Shown here one piece after another: positions 24,434 through 45,400 of a stretch of DNA of 64,000 nt (position 1 is its first letter; every line of letters starts with the position of its first letter). The translations under genes and the position numbers were made by a program. The notes under the pieces were generated by a model. It searched no databases, was not told the origin of the DNA, and saw only the letters and a program-made list of their open reading frames with translations. This DNA comes from Ophiura sarsii (lineage: Eukaryota; Echinodermata; Ophiuroidea; Amphilepidida; Ophiuridae): the NCBI GenBank assembly GCA_035610835.1, contig CM069456.1, positions 30,215,677 to 30,279,676 of the forward strand. Direction: 5' to 3'.

Positions 24434-26467
24434 ACAGTCACCAAATTAGTACATGTACTAAAAGCTAGAAATAGAAAATATATCTCATAGTATTTGTAGG
24501 CCATTAGTTGTATACATTTTTTGTTGGCATTGGGGGATGATTGACCACCCGTGACGGCCCCAGAATCAACATTTCAATGGGGCAAACGCCGGAACAAGAA
24601 AGAAAATGTGTGTGAAAAAATGCGTGCGAAGCGCGGGCATTTTTTTTGGTGGGGGGGGGGGGGGGGAATGCGCGCGAAATTGCTTGAAAAAGTTGGTTTG
24701 TATTGTATACATTGCCTGAAATTAGCTTAAGTTGTTCTGAATTACACATTTCTATGCTAAGATTGGTGGGATGATTAATATGCCATCCCCCATGGTCAAA
24801 TATTGGGGGATATACAACCACCAGGGCTCGCGTTCTTGCGCGTCCTCGCGTCCTAGGACCCCTTATTTTCTTGTTGGACGATAATGGACGCGTAAGTTTA
24901 CATATTGAACTTCACTAACGGGTCCCAATCGAAAATAAAGGGACCCTTTAAATCTGACGATGTATGGACGTGGACATTCTGAAAATTGTCAATCTCCATC
25001 CTGTGCCTACATTTTAAATTTATTTATGTCCGTACAAGATAAATACAATGCAAATCCTGATTTTTTAAAAGTTGTTAAACACACTAAATCGCTTCCGAAT
25101 TGCTTCCGCAAAAGTTTCAAGCGATTTCCAAAACATTCTAAGTATCTTCTACTGATTAAGGGAGCACATCAAAACTCGACCGCCCGGCAACTGCCGGTTC
25201 CGTGCAGTTCCGTGAGGTTGCAGCCGGTTTCTATTGTTCTAAACAATGATATGCGGTCCAACCGGGCGGAACCGCCGGTTGCCGCGCGGTCGAGTTTTGA
25301 TTTGCTCCCTAACACGGACACGACATAGGTATATGAGTTACATGATCTTACGCTAGTGTGCGTATCTGTGTTAGCGACTGTTTGTCTCTAAAAAAATTTT
25401 TGACCATTTTCAAAGGCTCAAACTTCAGGACCCCTTATATTTCTGGGGGACCCCTGAAATTTAGTTTTTGCAGTCCTTAAAGGGTCCTCAAAAATGCAAA
25501 TGGGACTCCTCACATTTTTGAGCCAGTGCTACCCCTGACAACCACCCCCACCCATTCCCACCCTGGATTTACGCGTATGGGTATTTGTAGCGATGTTATA
25601 TATCCAATCAGTAGAGTAACATTTTCTAGGTCTCTGTATGTAATGAATTAACTGTCCTTTTGTTTGTATTTGTTATCCGTTATCAATTGAAATAACCATT
25701 TCAATAGGTTTTTTTGTAACTTTTAAATGATATACATGTACATGTAAAATAATCGAACGCAATGCTGGAGAAAGTGGAGAAGCCTTAATGAAAGTCTTAC
25801 TACATGAGATCAGTCAACGGAATAGAACATGTCCTCCTATTTTTCACAAAACACCACAGTCAAAATATCAATCAATGAATTTCTTAAAACATGTATCATG
25901 TATTCAGCTTAATTTAATTGTATAACTTTTAGTTTCATATTAAACTCAGAAAAAGTTTACCGACAGTACTGCGATATTGCCAATTGTCGTTAATTTATAG
26001 ACAAAATATATGTTTAAAACAACATTCTAACATGTGCATTATAACCATTACAATTACATTGTCTTATGCAAATACGAGTTAATACAATGTTTAACTGCTG
26101 TATACTACAAAGTAACTTTCATCTCAGTAAAAAATTGTGTGCATTGCTTGTACTTCCCTCCAATTTTCCCTTTAAACGGGTATACAAGTCTCTCCATGAA
26201 AAAGCTACATTTTAATGCCAACAAAAAATACGACTTTTACATGCTTAAGATTCGGATTTTATGGAAAGGGAAACATGTTACTGCAAATTTGTCTTAATTT
26301 TATTTGTTTTTCCTGACCTAATTCCATCAATAGTATATCACAAAATAACAGCAAACATTTTAAGAATATGATTTGAAAGATGCATTACAGCAAAGCACCG
26401 CTGTTGTATAAAAAGTATTACATAATTGTTTTAGATATCGATTGTTAGTTATTAGTATTATAATGTG
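24434..26467. other. Intergenic between convergent oxidase and unknown genes
   Basis: Apart from the TIR element at 25158-25311 and a G-rich repeat near 24600-24670, nothing recognisable was seen. Confidence 0.55.
25158..25311. mobile_element. TIR element (GGTCGAGTTTTG family), short copy
   Basis: Starts AGGGAGCACATCAAAACTCG and ends with its near reverse complement, CGAGTTTTGATTTGCTCCCT. The interior is rich in CCGGTT/AACCGG. About 154 bp. Confidence 0.8.
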
Positions 26468-26473
26468 TTTATT
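26468..26473 (-). terminator. Possible poly(A) signal for the unknown gene
   Basis: AATAAA on the minus strand about 40 nt past the stop codon. A very short 3' UTR would result. AT-rich surroundings make chance matches common. Confidence 0.3.
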
Positions 26474-26512
26474 ACAATATCCCTTTTTTCTAAATTATTG
26501 ACTATCATTTGC

Positions 26513-33660
<7,148 letters not shown>

Positions 33661-33739
33661 TGTGCTTGCTTGAGATATACAGGTACACGACTGATCGTTC
33701 TCGTCGAATGAATCTCCCCAAATACTTATTTGTAACTAT

Positions 33740-33933
33740 AATCAAAACAAATAATTGTCGATCATTCCAAATCATTCCCTTGCGTGTGCACAATCTGCGT
33801 GACCATGTGCGTGACCATGACAGCGTTGCGCGCCTGTTGTTTGGAATGCAGTGCGTCTCAAGACCGCGTTAAACCTTTGTGAACGCGAGCGCTCAGATCA
33901 GGACGCTCTGATCGACAATTGTTTGTTTTGATT
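33740..33933. mobile_element. Short TIR element in the divergent intergenic region
   Basis: 25-nt terminal inverted repeats with one mismatch, built on AATCAAAACAAATAATTG and CAATTGTTTGTTTTGATT. It begins about 80 nt upstream of the unknown gene's start codon. Confidence 0.82.
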
Positions 33934-33991
33934 ATTCCACAGTGCGGATCAAAAAGCATTATTAAAACGATCTCACTCTCTGGGCCATAAT

Positions 33992-34012
33992 GGGCGGTGC
34001 AGTAGTGGGCGG
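33992..34012. promoter_or_regulatory. Two GC boxes in the divergent intergenic region
   Basis: Two GGGCGG hexamers (33992-33997 and 34007-34012), 9 nt apart, 330 nt upstream of the unknown gene's ATG and 1.9 kb from the DyP start. They could be Sp1-type sites. No clear TATA box accompanies them. Confidence 0.25.
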
Positions 34013-34543
34013 AGCTTGAGTCACGCTCAGTTTTCATTAAATATGATGCGAAACAACAGTAATTTATGAAGCGCCATCTACCGAGTTGTATATGTTTATC
34101 GTAACATCACACGTTTACCATCACTGGACTTTTAACAAATGTAGAACAGTTGGTAAATAAATGTTACTGTGAACGGTATAACTATTCGTGAGTTTGACAT
34201 TGACAATACGTGTAAAGGCGATAGACTTCGAGTTACAATTGACTTCACACCTCGCCATTCGCAATGTTACGATTATCTTATCGGCGTGTTTTCGACACAT
34301 GGGGTAAGTATTGTCACGTCTTGGAGTGTGCATATATATATATATTTTTTAATTTACAGTATCACTAAGTACAGGTTTCTTATTGCGCCATAATTTGTAA
34401 GTGGCCGTTGCATTTGGACAGTAGTAAGTCTTATATCGCAGTAAACTGAATTATGGTTTGCCGAGTGTAGTCGCGCGATGGCGCTATGCAAATTGAATTT
34501 TGAACAATGCTGTGTAATATAGTGATTACTCTCTGCAATTATA

Positions 34544-35286
34544 CCAAAGACATCACAGTACAGGGTGTATCAGAATGATCTATAACTAGGTAATACGATT
34601 TTTTTTTCTCGGTATAAACTTGATCGATATTGTTCAAATCGTTGTTCATATTTATCTTGCGCAAACGCCCAGCTCTCTTAGGAATTTTAGATTTTGAAAA
34701 TCGGACATTTTTGATGGAAAATACAGACTTTTTTGTAACGATATTAGATTTCAAGTTTTTGTCGAAATGATCCATTATGAAAATCTATTAAGTCACTAAC
34801 CCTTTTAAACATTAATTATTTCTGAAATGTTATTCGCATTATTATTGCACCCTCTTCTTATTTTTATTAGCTTTTTGATAACAATCGATTGTTGTGTGCA
34901 TAGAAAACAAAGCTTTAATTGAATAGGGCAGGATTTGTTTAGTGGTTTTAACCTTCCTTTCTTTGGCGGGAGTTTTGAATATAACTTATGAGGTGTGGGG
35001 TTTATTGTTTGAAATGCTGGAGTGCTAGGGAGAATAGCTGTAAAGATGAATTATGTGAGCCAAATGAAAATACGTTTTTAATCGATTTTCGATTATGTCT
35101 TGCCACAGCGGAACAAAAAGAGATATCTCATTGAAATTAACAGAATAAGTAGGAAACATTTTTACCATCATCGCAAGTGTTTAAATTTGAAACACTATTT
35201 GTTTTATATTTTTTATGGTTTTTTTAAACCCGGTATAGATCATTCTGATACACCCTGCATGCACAGAGACTCTGTAATGTCTTTGG
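34544..35286. mobile_element. TIR element with internal CAGGGTGTATCAGAATGATC ends
   Basis: CAGGGTGTATCAGAATGATC at 34561 is mirrored exactly at 35238-35257. A second, outer inverted pair (CCAAAGACAT at 34544, ATGTCTTTGG at 35277-35286) surrounds it. No transposase frame. Confidence 0.75.
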
Positions 35287-35738
35287 TTGTGCCAAGGAGT
35301 AGGAACGACGATTTATAAGTTCCCCTGGCTACATGCGATGGCATTTGAATGTATTCTATCGACAGCTTACCTTTGTAATATTGAGGCATAATTGTCAGTT
35401 CCTTAGAGCTTTATTGTGCACATCAACAAGTTCATAACTTTTGCGTTAAAAGCTCTTGCTGAAGAAATTAATATTATGTTAACTGAGCCACGTAACCACA
35501 ATTCAGACAAGGCAGGCAAGACATGGACATCAACTTGGAATGAGATGTGGGGACGATAAGGGAATCACGTGGCCATCGTCATTTGAACATTGCTGTACTC
35601 ATAATACAAGCTAAAACATACACACAATGGACAAATTGAATAAATCAGATCAGATAGTGGGTGACGGTGTTTCAACAAATCTTGGTAATATAAATGTAGG
35701 TATTAAAATTAACTGCAGTATGATTTAATGCAAAACGG

Positions 35739-35773
35739 GTTTGTTTGTTTGTTCGTTTGTTTGTTTGTTTGTT
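35739..35773. repeat. (GTTT)n microsatellite
   Basis: About nine GTTT units with one GTTC interruption, some 130 nt upstream of the DyP start codon. Confidence 0.9.
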
Positions 35774-35904
35774 TACACGGTCGGTCCGTACGGACACACG
35801 CTTGGGTCCTGAAAGGACCAGGCTCAAGCAAAATGCTCGGGCCAGGCTGAAAAAGCTTATACATGTATAAGCATGCTGGCTGAATAAAATGAAAGTTAGA
35901 AAAG

Positions 35905-36454
35905 ATGGAAGAAAAGAATTTGTCAGCTTCCATAGTAAACAACTGCTTTATTGTGTTATATTTTTGTTACATAATAGCTGCGCCTTCACTCAAGAGACCT
36001 TTTCTCCAGTATAAAAAACATTTGGTTCGGTCTAGGCTCTTCGCCCATCAGGTACAAGATGACGAGCCTGGTGAACTACTTTTGGACATCGATGATATCC
36101 AGGGAGACTGTTTGGTTGGTTTCAATAAGCCCTACTTAGCCATTCTGGCCATCGACATACTTGACGACAAAAAAACTAAGAACTGGCTGAATAACTACGT
36201 CATTCCACAGATTACCTCCGCCAGAGATGTCATCAAGTTCCGGAACATGTTTAGATCAAACCGCGAGTACAGAGGCGGTGTTAAGCCAACAACTATGATC
36301 CACACGTGTACTAATATCTCGTTTTCCTACAACGCTCTGCTGAAGTTAGCTCCTCAGGAGGAGGTGCAACAATTCTACAAGCCTAGTGCCAATCACGTGG
36401 CCTTCAAGCACGGCTTGACAGCTCGATCGGCATTTCTTCAAGACCCAAGTAAAG
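35905..36454 (+). CDS. DyP peroxidase exon 1 (N-terminal half of first ferredoxin-like domain)
   Basis: Starts at an ATG in context AAAGATGG and ends at AAAG|GTAAGA. From the segment GELLLDIDDIQGDCLVGF onward it fits DyP well. The residues before that (MEEKNLS... with hydrophobic CFIVLYFCYIIAA) have no family support. Confidence 0.85.
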
Positions 36455-39400
36455 GTAAGAGAAATTTAGACATAAACTCATATATATAATATCCTGGTAA
36501 ACTGGTATGGATGGGGTGACAGCAATGTGTATCAACAAAAGCAACGGTCAAAGGGACTGGACTGTCGATACATGCTTGAGGAACAGCATGGCCATTGACC
36601 ACAACACTGTCGTGCCTTATTGCCCTTTAAATGCTTTGGCGCGAGTTTTACAAGCACGGGTCCTAAACAAAACACCGGGGTGCACACCACTATTACACTC
36701 CAACGCCCAGCTTCCGTCGATCGCGATCACGAATGTAGTTCCTAAATAACGGAAAGAATGGTGAATATTGACATGATATGTCATTCAAAATTATTGAATT
36801 TGGTCTATATTTATTCACTGAAGTGTACCTGAGATAATTCGAATGAAAAGAGTATACATCTACTGTTTTATTTGAAAATATTGGCGGAGGGATACACATT
36901 GGTCACAACGGGCTACAAGGTCTAATTTCGTGTTAAAAATACTACTCAGTATAAAGGGGGAAATATTGAAAAATGTAATCGGTCACCCCTATCTGAGTTT
37001 TTGACCCAGGTAAGATCTATGTGTGTTAATAAATATTCCAAGTTTTCATTAAATGAGTCGCAAGGTAACTCAATATATTGCCGTTTTCCCGAGGCATCTT
37101 TCCCATAGAAACACACGTTAGCGCGTAATAGTGGTATGCACCCTCAAAGAACAATGGCAACTTACTGCCGACCAAAATGCCCGACATGACGTCACATGTC
37201 ACCCCATCTGTATATAAAATCCGTTTTATGCATTCCTACACTTCACTGGCCGCCATTGTTGGAGAAGGTCGTCCCACTTTAAATCGCCCAAAGTGATGCA
37301 AACTTGTGGCGGGTATTATGAACTGTATTCCGCAGCCCGTATCTTACCAATTAATAAAGTATGAGTAGGCTTCAAAGGAGCATTAGAGATACGAATTTTT
37401 AAGATTAAGGTTTCTATAGACCATTTCAAATCCGAAAATATACGATCGGTTCCGAATGTTTACGATTAGCCGAGTGTTTGACACTCGGTTCCATGACCTG
37501 TCAGCCCCTGACAGGTCATGGCCAGTGCCGGAGAAAAACAACATGTTTAAGTTTCACCCGTCTGCCTGTGTGGTAGATTGCGCTGGTGTTGGGGATAGAT
37601 TGTATCCCTCACAAAGTTGATGTTGCGGCATTTCAGTTACAAAAACAAGTGAGATAAAACGATTTGGGGTAATATTTTCACTTTTTACCGTCTGCTCGAT
37701 ACATTTGGAATTTGTCCGTCAGCGCCTTTGTTGATAAAAAAACCCAAAATAGTCTCGTTCCACGTTTTACTTCTCATGTGTGCACGCGTGTATGCGAACA
37801 TAGTAAATCACTGAGGCGGACAACTGCTGTGAATGCGATTAACTGTTGCGAAGAACGCGCAACGCACCTACTCCACGTGACCTGTTTTTCCGAAGATTTC
37901 CGATCTCAATTTGAAATGGTCTATTGCATATATAGTTCAGTCAGTTCCAAAGTTGGCGAATTCAGAAGAGCGTGCGTGCGCAAAACGCTCATGGCGCAAC
38001 GCGCGCGGTGTCATCGTATGAGTGACGCTTGTTTAAGCCAAAATCGCGCGCGTAAACTTGGATTACCTTTGCGCGTGGATAGATAAAAACCGCATATTTC
38101 TCGCCCATTTAGAACTGATTAAACTATAGGCCTACAGTGGCGTACCCAGCTGGGGGGTAGAGATGAGGTTGTCCACAAAACCGGCAGAAAAAAAATCGCA
38201 TGGTCAAAATCGCAAATCTACCGACGGAGGCTCAGGTTTACCGACACTGGAACTATTATTATAGACTTCTCCTCAAAGACCGTGGGTCTTTTGGAAGAAA
38301 GTAGACTTTGGGGATGGCTTGTTGGACTTTGGTAGAGCTATGAGTTCGATAATCATGGTAATTCTCATAAGAATTCAGATTGAAAAAAGATGATAATTTG
38401 ACAGGAGACCTGCTTTTGTTTCCACCATCTGTGTTTAAACTAACATATTCTTTATAACGATAATTTATTTTAAGTTTATGCATAAAAGTGAAATAAATTA
38501 TGTTGTCAAAAGTTCTGTTCGACTATCATGACTATAAACATTCTGACAAAAGTGATTGTTTATCAATAGGTATCGGAGCATCGAAAAACTGGGTAGTTGG
38601 AGCTGATGGAAATCCCGACATCCTTATTCAGGTATGTGTCTAATTATATGAATACCATTAATTGCCACAACTTAAGCCGTCAACAGTGAATACACGCCAA
38701 ATCGGGCACGAGTCCCTTTACAAATGGATACAGGGTTACACACCAGTATTTGCTTCCACGTTAACCTTTTGAGGTCTAAGCAGGGATACTATTAATTTTG
38801 GGATGGTAAAGTCCTATAATGATGTACGTAGCGAAAACGGTCCTTTTGCATATTTACATAAACTAGCGGCGTACCCTCGCTACGCTCGGGTCCCCGCTAG
38901 ATGGTTCACATTAACTACCTCTGAAACCACATAAACCCCCTACAACACCCCCTCAACCAGGTTGATTTTTATAACCATATCCCTTCTAAAGGCATTATAA
39001 ACCCCTACAACCCCAATCAGAATCAGAATCAGGTTGATTTATAACTATGTCCCTCCTAAACCATTTACCATTTATTACCCCTGTATATACCTCTCAAACA
39101 GCATCAAAAACCACATAAACCCCAAACACCCCCCCCCCCCCCCCACACACTGCAACTACACCAACCAGGTGGATTTATAATCATAACCCTCCTAACCATT
39201 TCCCGCGGCTACTTCATCCGCTAGATGGTTTATGCCACATTTCCTACCTCTGAAACCACATAAACCCCCTACAACACCCCCAAACCAGGTTGATTTATAA
39301 CCATATCCCTCCTAACGGCATTATAAACACGCAACCCCCACCCCCACCAGGTTGATTTATAACCATATCCCTCCTAAACCATTTACCGTAGCTACTTTAT

Positions 39401-42400
39401 TAACCCCTAGGCCTATATAAAACCTCTCAAACCGCATCAAGTTAACCCTCGGTACATTTAAAACCACATAAACCCCCTACAATCGCCCCCACTGCAACTA
39501 CACCAACCAACCATTTCCTGCGGCTACTTCATTAATTCTTAACCCTATCCTAAAACATTTCCCCATGCACACCCCAACCAGTTTGATTTATAATCCCTTA
39601 GATTGTTGTTAAAGTAAAGAAATCAGGTTGCTTCATTAACCCCCGTAAACACTAAACCATTTCCTGTGGTTTTACATCCCCCACCTCGCCGCCCGCCCCC
39701 TCCCCCAACATGACACTGTACAGGCCTATAACCATTTCCCGTGTGGCTTCTGCGCCATGTGTAGGGTGCGTGTGCCGCGGTAGTGAGACCTTGCGTAAAC
39801 ATGCACGCGACGCGTTACCACGGTAAGATTACGCTGTAGTAGTACGCGCAACGCACAATATTGTTCAATTCTAGTGGCATTTATGAGCCAAATCTGAGAG
39901 GTTTTTTGCTGTTTTTGGAGCTAATTGTTAACCAATTTCAGTGAAATAAACTTTAATACCCTTCCCGTTATTTCCTCTATCTTTCATGCAAATTAGGCCC
40001 CACTTTGATCACAACTAACGGAGAAATAAGGATAACAAATAAACACACAAACAAACAAACACACACACAAACACACACCGTTTCCAGATTTATAGTAGGA
40101 TTAGGGTAATCGTCCGGAATGCGTCGGTGACCGGCGTATGACGCGTTTGACGTCATTATTTGGTCAGCATAGAATTGGTGGCGCTGTTCACGCGGTATAT
40201 TTACACAGACGACGGTGGCCACGCGAAACCTATATTTTGAATTCGTATTGGAATAAAACGTAATCGCGAATGTTAATCTTATCATTTTGACCCGGCATTT
40301 TGAAAAATTAGAAGAATTTGTTTCCAATCCAAAACCTTTGAAGTTGGCTAACCAACTCCATTGTAAATGCTATTTGTTAAATTATTTTCATTAACCGGGC
40401 GATGACTGTTAAAAATATTTCAAAATGGTGCACTCCCGTTACCATATTGGGTTGTGTGAGAGACGCGTGGCCAGCGTCGCGTCGTCTGGTACAATCACGC
40501 CTGATCGGTATAGCGCCACCAATTCTATGCTGACCAAATTTTAATTTAAAAGTGGCTTCCGATCGGCAAGCTGAGTGACATACCCCTGGTCTAAGTGTCG
40601 TGACGTAAAATTAATAATGTAGAATGAGCTCATCAAAGCATAAAAAGATCCTATCGGGGAGGACTACGGTATTCGTCATTTAGACCAGGTTTAAAGTCAG
40701 ACCAGATCTAAGTTGCTTTGTGCATACAGACCTAGAGGTTGCACTGGTCCCCAAATCCAAATTCCGGCGCGAATTGTTATTGTGATATATTCCATACTAA
40801 TCATGCTAATTAAAACTGCAACGCAAGCACTTGCGCATAAAACTGCGCCGTGCTGTGCCATACGTTTTGCGTTAGTGGTGGATCTGCGCCGGATCGGCAA
40901 ATATTCAGCAACACAACAGATTTATGAAAGTTTTGACTTCATTTGGGAAGGAAATAGGTCGGCAGCATTGTTAAACACATATTTAAAGTCCACCGAAGCG
41001 TTATTTAGATGATAAGGGTGGGTCCCTAGGATTCCCTACCTTGGGAACCAACCGGCGTACCCATATAAAGATAAAAATCACTGAAGCGGGCAACTGCAGC
41101 TCTTTTCCTATTTGACACTTTCCACGCGGGTATTACATGTAGTTTTACCATATACAAAACAGAATTTTTAGAAACCTTTCCCAAATGTCAAAGTCTATCT
41201 CAAGGATTACTGAACCAATACTAGGCAAGTTTGTACTTATTTTAATGCATTTCCCATAGTGATTCCAAATATGGTAATGCCAATCAATGATTTTGACATT
41301 TTTGAAACATTTTGTGAAATTTTGAAATGTCGTCTGCATACGTGTTAAGTGTGTGAATTGCATAGAAAAAATGAGAAAAAATAACCTTTTATTTTCTAGT
41401 AACAGTGAATTTAATTAAGACATTATGTCGTAGCGCAAAACATGGCGCAACGTTGTTCTATCATCGTACATGACTATAATATTCGACTTCTAGCACTGTT
41501 GTTGCTACACTCTTTTTAGTTTCACACCTGACTTATATTCGGCATGTCCTTTTTTCCAGATCGCGTCTGATCGTCAGAGCTTGGTACAAGAAGAAATAGA
41601 TTATCTGAAGGGAGGATTTGAGGCTACTGGCAATCCAGCGGTCATTAAGCATACACAGTTCGGCAAACGACGGGAAGATTTTCCTGGGCATGAACACTTT
41701 GGGTTTAAGGACGGCATCAGTAACCCTGGAGTGAGGTATATATTGATTGATTCACACACACACAACTGACCTTGTACACTAGCAACCAAAAGTTTTAGGA
41801 TACCTTGCATGTTAAAATGAGAAAACACTTGGAACCCAACTACCGTGTTCTTTTTTTGTTGGTATTCTCGGTTTACAAATCTATGAACAATTCGTATACG
41901 TTTTGTTTAACACATTTGAGATATTCTTTTACAGGGAAAACATGTATAACAATATCCAGTGATGTAAAATGTTCTCTTTGATATATTAGTGAAGTTAAGA
42001 GTAAAATCCCTTGACAATAATTCTAAGTAATGCATTGATGAAATGAATATAACTTTGTAGATATCAATGTGCAATGGTGCAATGAGAAAGTATTGGTAAT
42101 TCGGATGGTTTCCATTTATAATATAAAAGTCATGGTATTAAATACTCGATACTTTAAAAGTAGAGCTATCATAAATAAATAAATATATTTATACATATCG
42201 TTATCAATCTTCATTCAACATTTCATAGTCTTTAGTAGCAAATAAGATATAAAAATGCAGCTTACAAATATTTCTAAAGGTCTATATCAATTATATCTTC
42301 ATACGATGATCAGGTGTTTACGTAGCTACCGTTATCAATGCGTACGCACCGATACGGAATATATTGATTACAAGTTCAAATTTAAGTGGGCAGATTAATA

Positions 42401-45400
42401 CTAAAGTATAGGCCTATGCTGCTTCTTTTTCTTTAACCCGTTCGGTTAAACAATAGGGTAGAACGGGGCATTAGATACCACCGGGCATTACGAACCAGCC
42501 AATAAATAATCAAGCAAATCGGTTGACCCTGACCTCATATTCCTATAATTTATATAAATACTGCTGAACTTTCACTGACACTTTCTGATTCATCCTGTAC
42601 GAAGTCAAGACATTGTGATCTTATATTTAACAGAGGAAAGTATGAACTAGGATTGGAGACAGAAGCGTTGTTTCCATTATCGAATCCAGTAACCACACGA
42701 TATCTGGCCTCCGACGATCCAAGAGATAATATGTATGGGATGCCTGGTCAGAATCTCTTATGGCCCGGAGAATTTATTTTGGGATTACCAAAACAATACG
42801 GAGACACAACATCCGGAGATATAAAAAAAATGAACAGACGGGGTTCAAGTAAGGATGCAGATTCGTATTCTTATTATCATTGTAACAGGCCATAAAGAGT
42901 AAGACTCCAAAACGGATGAAACAAAACGAAAGTTGGATGATCATAAATCTTGGGGACTTTCACAAAGTTTATACCTGTATAAAATCCACCAGTTCGTGTT
43001 GATGTTTGTTTTAGAAGTTTCTGATTTGCATCTAATTTGCATACTTTTTTAAATTGAAGTATTCAAAATCCATTTTTGGCCCTATCATTTCAATGTTTTT
43101 AAACATTGTTCAATGAATGCTTCAGACATTGTACCTTAATATCATGATACCTACACACAGAAAAAAAAATACGTAAGTTATGTAAAAAAAATACATAACG
43201 TTAGGTGCAATACGAACTCTCGAACAAATAGGTATATTCTACCGAATTTGTAATTATGTAAAATATACCTAGCAGTTAGGTAAGTAAAATACATAAATAT
43301 TAGGTAAAATAATAACATAATTTTTTATGTAGTTCTTTTACCTCACCAGTTAGGTAAGTTAAATACATGATTATTAGGTATAATTTAAAAGTTAAATACA
43401 TGATTATTAGGTATAATTTAAAAATTAAATACATGAATATTAGGTATAACTTAAAAGTTAAATACGTGATTATTAGGTGGGACACGTCCCCCTCGTCCCC
43501 CCCCCCCCCCCCCCCCCCCCAGGATCGACGCCCCTGACCATAGTACATTGATATGCTGAATGGCTGAATGCAGTGCCGCAATCACGCAATGAGTCCCGGG
43601 AGTGCAGTGCAGTATACATGCACGGCCGGATAGCGTAACCATAGAAGCTTCCCCAGGTCCGAGCCGTATTACATTACATCATACATGCATGTGCACTTCC
43701 TTACAAATAGCCAAATATAAACAAAAAATCAAGTAATAAGACGTAGAACTCCGGTACTCTCCTTTGAATGCTTCAACAAAAGACTGGAGGCCCCAAGCCT
43801 TCATTAATTCTATCCACTTGGGCTTCAGCTCTTCTGCCTCCGCCATGTCCGCCATTTTGCTCAAGTGTGATCGATCTTGCGCGCAAAATTACATCGCAAA
43901 GTGGTATTTTTGAAAGATTTGTACATTATAAGAATGTAATTCGACACTTTTACCTTTTTAATATGTAAAAAAATACACAAACTATGTAACATTTCCGCTT
44001 TGCGTTTAATTGTGTATTTTTAATATCTACATGCCAACTGGTAAACTGGTTGGACAACAATTCTACCGAAGTTGTGTAGAAACTCGTCGAAAATATACAC
44101 AACATCGTTATACATATTATTTTTTTACATATCGAGGTCGCGATTTTTCTGTGTGTAAGAGTTATTTGTACAAAAGGGTTTTTTATTTTCTCTTTTATAT
44201 TTTGATTTTGGAGCAAGAACTGTATTTTCAAGGTCATTTCAAAGGCCTATGGATTCTTCAGTTTGAAAAAAAAATCATTGTCACAATCATTGTTTACAAA
44301 GCAGAATGATTAAATATGTATTAGTTTTCTTGGAATAAAGATATTGACAGTGATAGTGATAGTGATAGTGATAGTGATAGTGATTAGATAGGGTTAGGGA
44401 TAGTGATAGTAATAGCGTGAGGATGGTTGATGGTCTGAATGGTTCATTACTACAAGAAGCAGTGTACAAATCAGTCACTGGAAGTCGTGGTCTTGTAGTT
44501 GGTTATACAAGCATATTTCTTTATTCTTTCACGTCATTTCGATGGCATAATTCTTTCTTATCTGTATGTGTTCTCTTGATGAGTTAAAGCGAATCACTGA
44601 TTGGGAGAAGTAAACTTCTCACATATGGGCGATTCCATGACAATGTGACAGAGCAAACAAACTGAAAATTGCTCCAAAAGATTTATCTTTACCTCTATGT
44701 TGTTCAAAGCTCATGCAAAGGTTCAGGAAAAAATTGTTACAACATTTGACTAATGTTTACTACTTTTCTTACTCCAAAAATGGTAACACGTGTTACCTGA
44801 GCAACACTTTTTTGAAAATATTTACTTTATTGATTTGGTTTTAATTTACGCCACTTATAATTTTAATTCTACTAGTTAGGCCCTATTTAAAAATAGTAAA
44901 CAATTAGATAAATTCATAACCACCACTCTACAATAGGCCATTAAAATGTCGTAACGCGTGTTACCAAACTCATATTCAGGAAAACGTGCTAAAACCTCAA
45001 TTTTTCACGTGTTATTTATCACTATTTATTGTTAATATGTTAGTTCAATTGCCAAAGTCAAAATTAATTTTAATTTAGAAATATATTAAAGAATCTAAGG
45101 CTAGTAAATTATGGCTGGACAAAGTGTAACGCGTGTTACCGTAACACGTGTTACCGACTATTTTGCATTTTACAAAAAAGTGAGAACTTTAATTCTTGTT
45201 ATTATTCTAGTTTTATAAACCTTATAAAGGTACTTGCTTACAGTAGTGACCAATTGATTGTAGGTTGGTTAGTTGAAATACACAAGCAAAACAAAGTTGG
45301 GATTCTTTTTAGTGCGTCTTTTTTCGTAACGCGTGTTACCGATATTCGGAGCGGTCTTACATTAACATGAGCTAATATTTCATATTGGTGTTAGCATGAG

